Source: Actinobacteria bacterium UBA5176
Lineage (GTDB): Bacteria; Actinomycetota; UBA4738
Direction: 5' to 3'
Length of the DNA stretch: 8,981 nucleotides
Assembly: GCA_002413305.1 (NCBI GenBank)
Contig: DHWS01000070.1
Coordinates: forward strand, 1 to 8,981
Shown piece after piece: positions 6,064 to 8,981 of the stretch (within the stretch, counting starts at the first letter, position 1; every line of letters starts with the position of its first letter). The position numbers and the translations under genes are program-made. A model generated the notes under the pieces. That model did no database searches. It was given only the letters and a program-made list of their open reading frames with translations, and was not told the DNA's origin.

Positions 6064-7410
6064 TCACGTCGAGGCCGACTCCGCCAGGTAGCCCAGGAAC
6101 AGCGCCTCGCTGAGACAGGACCTTTCGAAGTCGGCCAGGCTCAGGCTCTCGTTCTCGGAGTGCGGCGCCGAACCGGGGTCGGCCGCGCCGGTCAGCAGCA
6201 GCGCCGCGTTCGGGAACGTCTCGGCGAAGGCGGCCAGGAAGGGGATCGAACCCCCTGCCCCCATGTCCACGGGTGCCACTCCGAACGCCTCGCCGAACGC
6301 GCGGCGGAGCGCTTCGTACGCGGGGCCTTCGGCCTCCAACCGGTACGGCGCCCCGATCCCCTCCGGGAGGACGGTCAACTCGGCGCCCCAGGGCACGTTC
6401 GACTCCAGGTGGTGGATCAGCGCGTCGCGAGCCTTCTCCGGGTCCTGCCCGGGCGGGATGCGCATGCTGACCTTGGCCCGGGCGAACGGGACGAGCTGGT
6501 TAGACGCCTCCTGGGTCCGCGGCGCGTCGATGCCCAGCACGGAGATGGCCGGCCGCATCCACATCCGAGAGGTGAGCGTCCCGTCGCCGATGAGCTTGAC
6601 CCCGGGACGAACACCCGCCCATCCGCGGAGCTCCTCCTCGGTGAGGTCGAGCGGTTCCGCGTCGCCCGACACCAGTCCGGGGACGGCCACCCGGCCCTCG
6701 TCGTCGTGGAGGCTGGCCAGCAGGCGGCACAGCGACATGAGCGCGTCGGGGATCGCCCCGCCGTACTCGCCGCTGTGCACGGCGTGGTCGAGGGTTCGAA
6801 GCTCCACGAACAGCGCCACGATGCCGCGTAGCGAGATGGTCAGCGCCGGCTCACCCACCCGCCAGTTGCCGGAGTCGGCGAGGATCACCGCGTCGGCCGA
6901 CAGGAGATCGCCGTACCGCGACAGGAACTCCGGAAGGTGTTCGGAGCTCGACTCCTCCTCGCCCTCCACGAAGACCGTCACCCCCACCGGCGGCCGCCCC
7001 TCCCACGCACGGATAGCGGCTGAATGCACGGCGATGCCGGCCTTGTCGTCGGACGAACCGCGCCCGTACAGCCGGCCGTCCTTCTCCACCGGCTCGTAGG
7101 GATCGGTGTCCCAAAGCTCGCGGGGGCCTTCGGGCTGGACGTCGTGGTGCGCATACAGCAGGACGGTCGGCGCGCCCTCGGGCGCCGGGATCCTGCCGAG
7201 CACCGCCGGGTGCGCCCCGTCGACCTCGAGGATCTGCGTCTCCATACCGCACTCGTCGAGGATCTCCCGGGTCGCCAGGGCCGAACGCTGGACTTGCTCG
7301 GGGTCGAACCCCGCGAAGCTCACCGAAGGGATGCGGACCAGGCGTTCGAGGTCCGCGCGGGCCTGGGGCAGAACGCGGGCGATGCCGTCGTGGATGCGTC
7401 GGTTGTCCAT
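6064..7410 (-). CDS. M20-family metallopeptidase (dipeptidase / ArgE-DapE-CPG2 type)
   Basis: M20 enzymes are di-zinc hydrolases that cut dipeptides or N-acylated amino acids. The 448-residue protein has the complete site: HHDVQP with His88 and Asp90, GRGSSDDKAG with bridging Asp121, EGEEESSS with probable general base Glu152 and ligand Glu153, Asp179 in ILADSGNW, and His417 in SAPHSENE. The inserted dimerisation domain contains DHAVHSGEYGG, whose His212 usually reaches into the partner's site. YAHHDVQPEG and the GRGSSDDKAG form are closest to the dipeptidase (carnosinase-like, CNDP/PepV-side) branch, but the substrate cannot be read from sequence. There is no signal peptide, so it acts in the cytosol. 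It starts 18 bases after the hydrolase stop and ends 7 bases before the next gene; the start lacks a good Shine-Dalgarno. The family is very sure, the substrate unknown. Confidence 0.93.
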   Translation of the reverse strand: MDNRRIHDGIARVLPQARADLERLVRIPSVSFAGFDPEQVQRSALATREILDECGMETQILEVDGAHPAVLGRIPAPEGAPTVLLYAHHDVQPEGPRELWDTDPYEPVEKDGRLYGRGSSDDKAGIAVHSAAIRAWEGRPPVGVTVFVEGEEESSSEHLPEFLSRYGDLLSADAVILADSGNWRVGEPALTISLRGIVALFVELRTLDHAVHSGEYGGAIPDALMSLCRLLASLHDDEGRVAVPGLVSGDAEPLDLTEEELRGWAGVRPGVKLIGDGTLTSRMWMRPAISVLGIDAPRTQEASNQLVPFARAKVSMRIPPGQDPEKARDALIHHLESNVPWGAELTVLPEGIGAPYRLEAEGPAYEALRRAFGEAFGVAPVDMGAGGSIPFLAAFAETFPNAALLLTGAADPGSAPHSENESLSLADFERSCLSEALFLGYLAESAST

Positions 7411-7428
7411 GACGGCAGAGCGTACCCC

Positions 7429-8232
7429 TTACTGGTCCAGTCGCTCGACAGCCCGGCGGAAGGCGGCGACCGCGTCGGCGCGGATGAAGCCGCCATGGCC
7501 GAAGCAGGCAGCGTCGAAGTCGACTTCCGCGAGCGCGCGCAGGCTTCGGCGCGCCTCCGCCATATCCTCTGTATAGACGCCGAGGGGCGGGCCGACCCGC
7601 CCGAACATCGCGCCCGCGGCGTCCCCGGCGAAGAGCAGGCGCCGGGACTCGAGGAGCAGCGAGACATGGCCGGGCGTGTGGCCGGGCGTGTGGAGCACCC
7701 GCAGCCCGCCGGCGATGGGCAGCACCTCGCCGTCCGCCACCGGATGCCCGACCATGGCCGGTTCGACCTCGGTGAACCCCATCCGGCGTCCGATCCGCTC
7801 GGTGAGCCGGGAGAACGCGTTGGGCCTGGACGCGGGCGGTCCCGGGCGGTCGCCCTGCACGACCGGGATGTCGAGGGCGTGGGCGTAGACGGTGGCGCCG
7901 GTCCGGCGGCCCAGGGCGGCCAGGCTCCCGGTGTGGTCCTCGTGGTGATGGGTGATGAGGATATGCCGGAGGTCCTTCGGCGTGCGTCCGAGGGCTGCGA
8001 CGGCTGCCAGCAGCAGTTCGGCCCGCTTCGGCAACCCGGAGTCGACCAGGGCCAGCCCGGGACCGTCCTCGATCAGGAAGGTGTTGACGTAGGGGACGCC
8101 GAAGACCTGCACGGGGACGGCGTGGACGCCCGGGACGACCTCGCGGGCGCTCAGCGGAGACGGCTGGTCACTGGGTTCGGATCGCAGCCTGCTCGATCTG
8201 CGAGATCGAGGTGTTGTCGAATCGGGCCCCAT
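7429..8232 (-). CDS. Metallo-beta-lactamase-fold hydrolase
   Basis: This 267-residue protein has the full di-metal site of the MBL superfamily: THHHEDHTG at 94-102 (His95, His97, Asp99, His100), HTPGHTPGH at 181-189 (His185), the bridging Asp204 in FAGD, and His246 in CFGHG. The fold starts near residue 31 with EVVPGVHAVPV; YVNTFLIED and LALVDSG follow. There is no signal peptide. Family members include glyoxalase II, lactonases and thioesterases; the substrate is not decided by these motifs. The only usual start in frame is the ATG at 8232, which overlaps the upstream lipoprotein gene by 65 bases, lacks a Shine-Dalgarno, and adds about 30 Ser/Arg/Pro-rich residues not part of the fold. No ATG, GTG or TTG occurs between there and the first strand, so the true start is uncertain. 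The protein ends 18 bases before the M20 gene. Confidence 0.88.
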   Translation of the reverse strand: MGPDSTTPRSRRSSRLRSEPSDQPSPLSAREVVPGVHAVPVQVFGVPYVNTFLIEDGPGLALVDSGLPKRAELLLAAVAALGRTPKDLRHILITHHHEDHTGSLAALGRRTGATVYAHALDIPVVQGDRPGPPASRPNAFSRLTERIGRRMGFTEVEPAMVGHPVADGEVLPIAGGLRVLHTPGHTPGHVSLLLESRRLLFAGDAAGAMFGRVGPPLGVYTEDMAEARRSLRALAEVDFDAACFGHGGFIRADAVAAFRRAVERLDQ

Positions 8233-8890
8233 GGATCATCTGCGTCAACAGCTTCCCGGAGTTCGAACCGGACAGGGCGGCGATCACCACGTACAGCCCG
8301 GAGTTCGGGATGCCGAGTTCGCGGAACGGTCCGAAGCCGGGGGCGGCCACCACGTACGCCCAGCGGTACGAGCCGTGCTTCGTCTTGCAGAGCCCGGTGT
8401 CCTCGGCCACGTAGTCGCCGGGCGAGAAGGTCGTGCCGGTCATGTCCGGCGGATGGTCGACGAACACCTGCTCCTTCGCCCGGTGGCAGTTCTTGCCGTT
8501 CACGAACTGGAGCGATGGGATCCGGGCCACCAGGTAGTAGTAGTCCGACGGGATCCCGACCTCGCTCTGGTCGACCCAGAACACCTCCATCCCGTTCACG
8601 ATCCCCGCGCGGTTCAGCCAGTCCGGGATCTGCGGGGAGGCGACGAACCCCTGCTGCGGGAGACGGGTCCGCGGTAGGGGCATGGCATCCCACGTGTCCG
8701 GGACGATCCCCTGGACCCGTCCTGCCTGCACGTCGACGAACGGTGACGGGCTGGTGGTGGGGAGGTGATGGATCGAGAAGACGGGGACCACCGGCAGGTT
8801 CGCGGCGGCGCCGGGAGCGTCGGTCGGCACCTGCGTACACGCGGAAAGCAGTGCCGCCAGCACGGCCAAAGATGCGATTCGGAACCCCAC
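8168..8890 (-). CDS. Unrecognised secreted lipoprotein
   Basis: The 240-residue product begins with a compact lipoprotein signal: MGFRIASLAVLAALLSAC, an Arg, a hydrophobic stretch, and the lipobox LSAC with Cys18 as the expected lipidated residue. It should therefore be anchored outside the cytoplasmic membrane. A Pro/Ala-rich tether (residues 19-50) leads to a domain with two further Cys (135 and 168) that could form a disulfide. Features include MEVFWVDQSEVGIPSDYYYL, FSPGDYVAEDTGLC and a Ser/Gly loop LSGSNSGK. I cannot place it in a family. GTG at 8890 is preferred because it gives a standard signal length; a TTG at 8914 would add eight residues, and neither has a good ribosome site. It heads the minus-strand operon, and its 3' end overlaps the hydrolase frame. 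Real gene and lipoprotein nature are fairly sure; function unknown. Confidence 0.8.
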   Translation of the reverse strand: MGFRIASLAVLAALLSACTQVPTDAPGAAANLPVVPVFSIHHLPTTSPSPFVDVQAGRVQGIVPDTWDAMPLPRTRLPQQGFVASPQIPDWLNRAGIVNGMEVFWVDQSEVGIPSDYYYLVARIPSLQFVNGKNCHRAKEQVFVDHPPDMTGTTFSPGDYVAEDTGLCKTKHGSYRWAYVVAAPGFGPFRELGIPNSGLYVVIAALSGSNSGKLLTQMIHGARFDNTSISQIEQAAIRTQ

Positions 8891-8903
8891 GGTCTCGCCG
8901 AGG

Positions 8904-8909
8904 AGTCTA
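8904..8909 (-). promoter_or_regulatory. Possible -10 element of the lipoprotein operon
   Basis: The minus strand reads TAGACT, four of six matches to the -10 consensus. It would place the transcript start near 8897, only about 7 bases before GTG 8890 and downstream of the alternative TTG at 8914. Near-leaderless transcripts are common in actinobacteria. No good -35 is seen 17 bases further upstream, so this is weak. Confidence 0.2.
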
Positions 8910-8939
8910 GGCAAGTTGCGTGTGGCGTGCCAGCCGGCG

Positions 8940-8981
8940 AACGAACCGCCGGGAACGGACCGCCGGGAACGAACCGCCGGG
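8940..8981. repeat. Three tandem 14-bp units at the window edge
   Basis: Units at 8940-8953, 8954-8967 and 8968-8981 read AACGAACCGCCGGG, with one change (A to G at the fifth base) in the middle unit. Units one and three are identical. The array reaches the last base of the window and may continue. A period of 14 is not a multiple of three, and no gene was recognised across it. It lies about 50 bases upstream of the lipoprotein gene, so it could be an array of binding sites or a simple variable repeat. Confidence 0.85.

Noticed and set aside
8258..8275. GTTCGAACC-like bases resembling a tRNA T-loop
   Set aside because: No acceptor or anticodon stems flank it and it lies within the lipoprotein coding sequence; the similar bases near 6793 lie in the M20 gene.
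7024..8910. A 628-codon open frame on the plus strand opposite the M20, hydrolase and lipoprotein genes
   Set aside because: Same GC-driven antisense effect: low-complexity Arg/Ser/Pro-rich product without motifs, against three genes with clear motifs or signal peptide.
8911..8932. TGGCAC and TTGC on the minus strand, suggestive of a sigma-54 promoter
   Set aside because: The blocks are 12 bases apart instead of about 5, and sigma-54 is generally absent from actinobacteria.

Overview
The window is GC-rich, densely coded chromosomal DNA with no RNA genes, mobile elements, CRISPR arrays or phage signs. A homodimeric-type pyruvate dehydrogenase E1 (AceE), an E2 acyltransferase adjoining lipB, a nearby lpd and gcvT, frequent GTG starts and very long antisense open frames all fit an actinobacterium (Actinomycetota). 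The species cannot be named from this sequence. A link between the E2 gene and lipB, with lpd, aceE or gcvT nearby, is familiar in Streptomyces and Mycobacterium, so the left half looks like inherited core metabolism.

Left half (1-4458, minus strand): a lipoate-centred operon read right to left as lpdA (E3) - E2 - lipB - aceE. It encodes E1, E2 and E3 of a pyruvate dehydrogenase complex plus LipB, the octanoyltransferase that starts lipoyl assembly on the E2 lysine. The E2 and lipB genes overlap by 4 bases. aceE is cut by the window edge after its 237th codon, and a pair of small hairpins lies directly before its ribosome binding site. Diverging from lpdA is gcvT (plus strand, to 5654), the T protein of the glycine cleavage system, whose complex also needs lipoate and the Lpd protein. 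gcvP, gcvH and lipA are not in the window.

Right half (5658-8890, minus strand): a compact four-gene run that meets gcvT tail to tail with 3 bases between stop codons. In transcription order it is a short unrecognised lipoprotein, a metallo-beta-lactamase-fold hydrolase, an M20-family metallopeptidase, and a small protein of unknown function that may have a PH/GRAM-like fold. Spacing of 7 and 18 bases and one overlap suggest an operon. Nothing ties it to the lipoate genes.

The last 42 bases (8940-8981) are three tandem 14-bp units upstream of the lipoprotein gene that run to the window edge. I found no clear new biological system. The items most worth checking are the aceE leader hairpins, the single-lipoyl E2 with an unusual C-terminus, the unresolved start of the hydrolase gene, the orphan lipoprotein and the terminal repeat.
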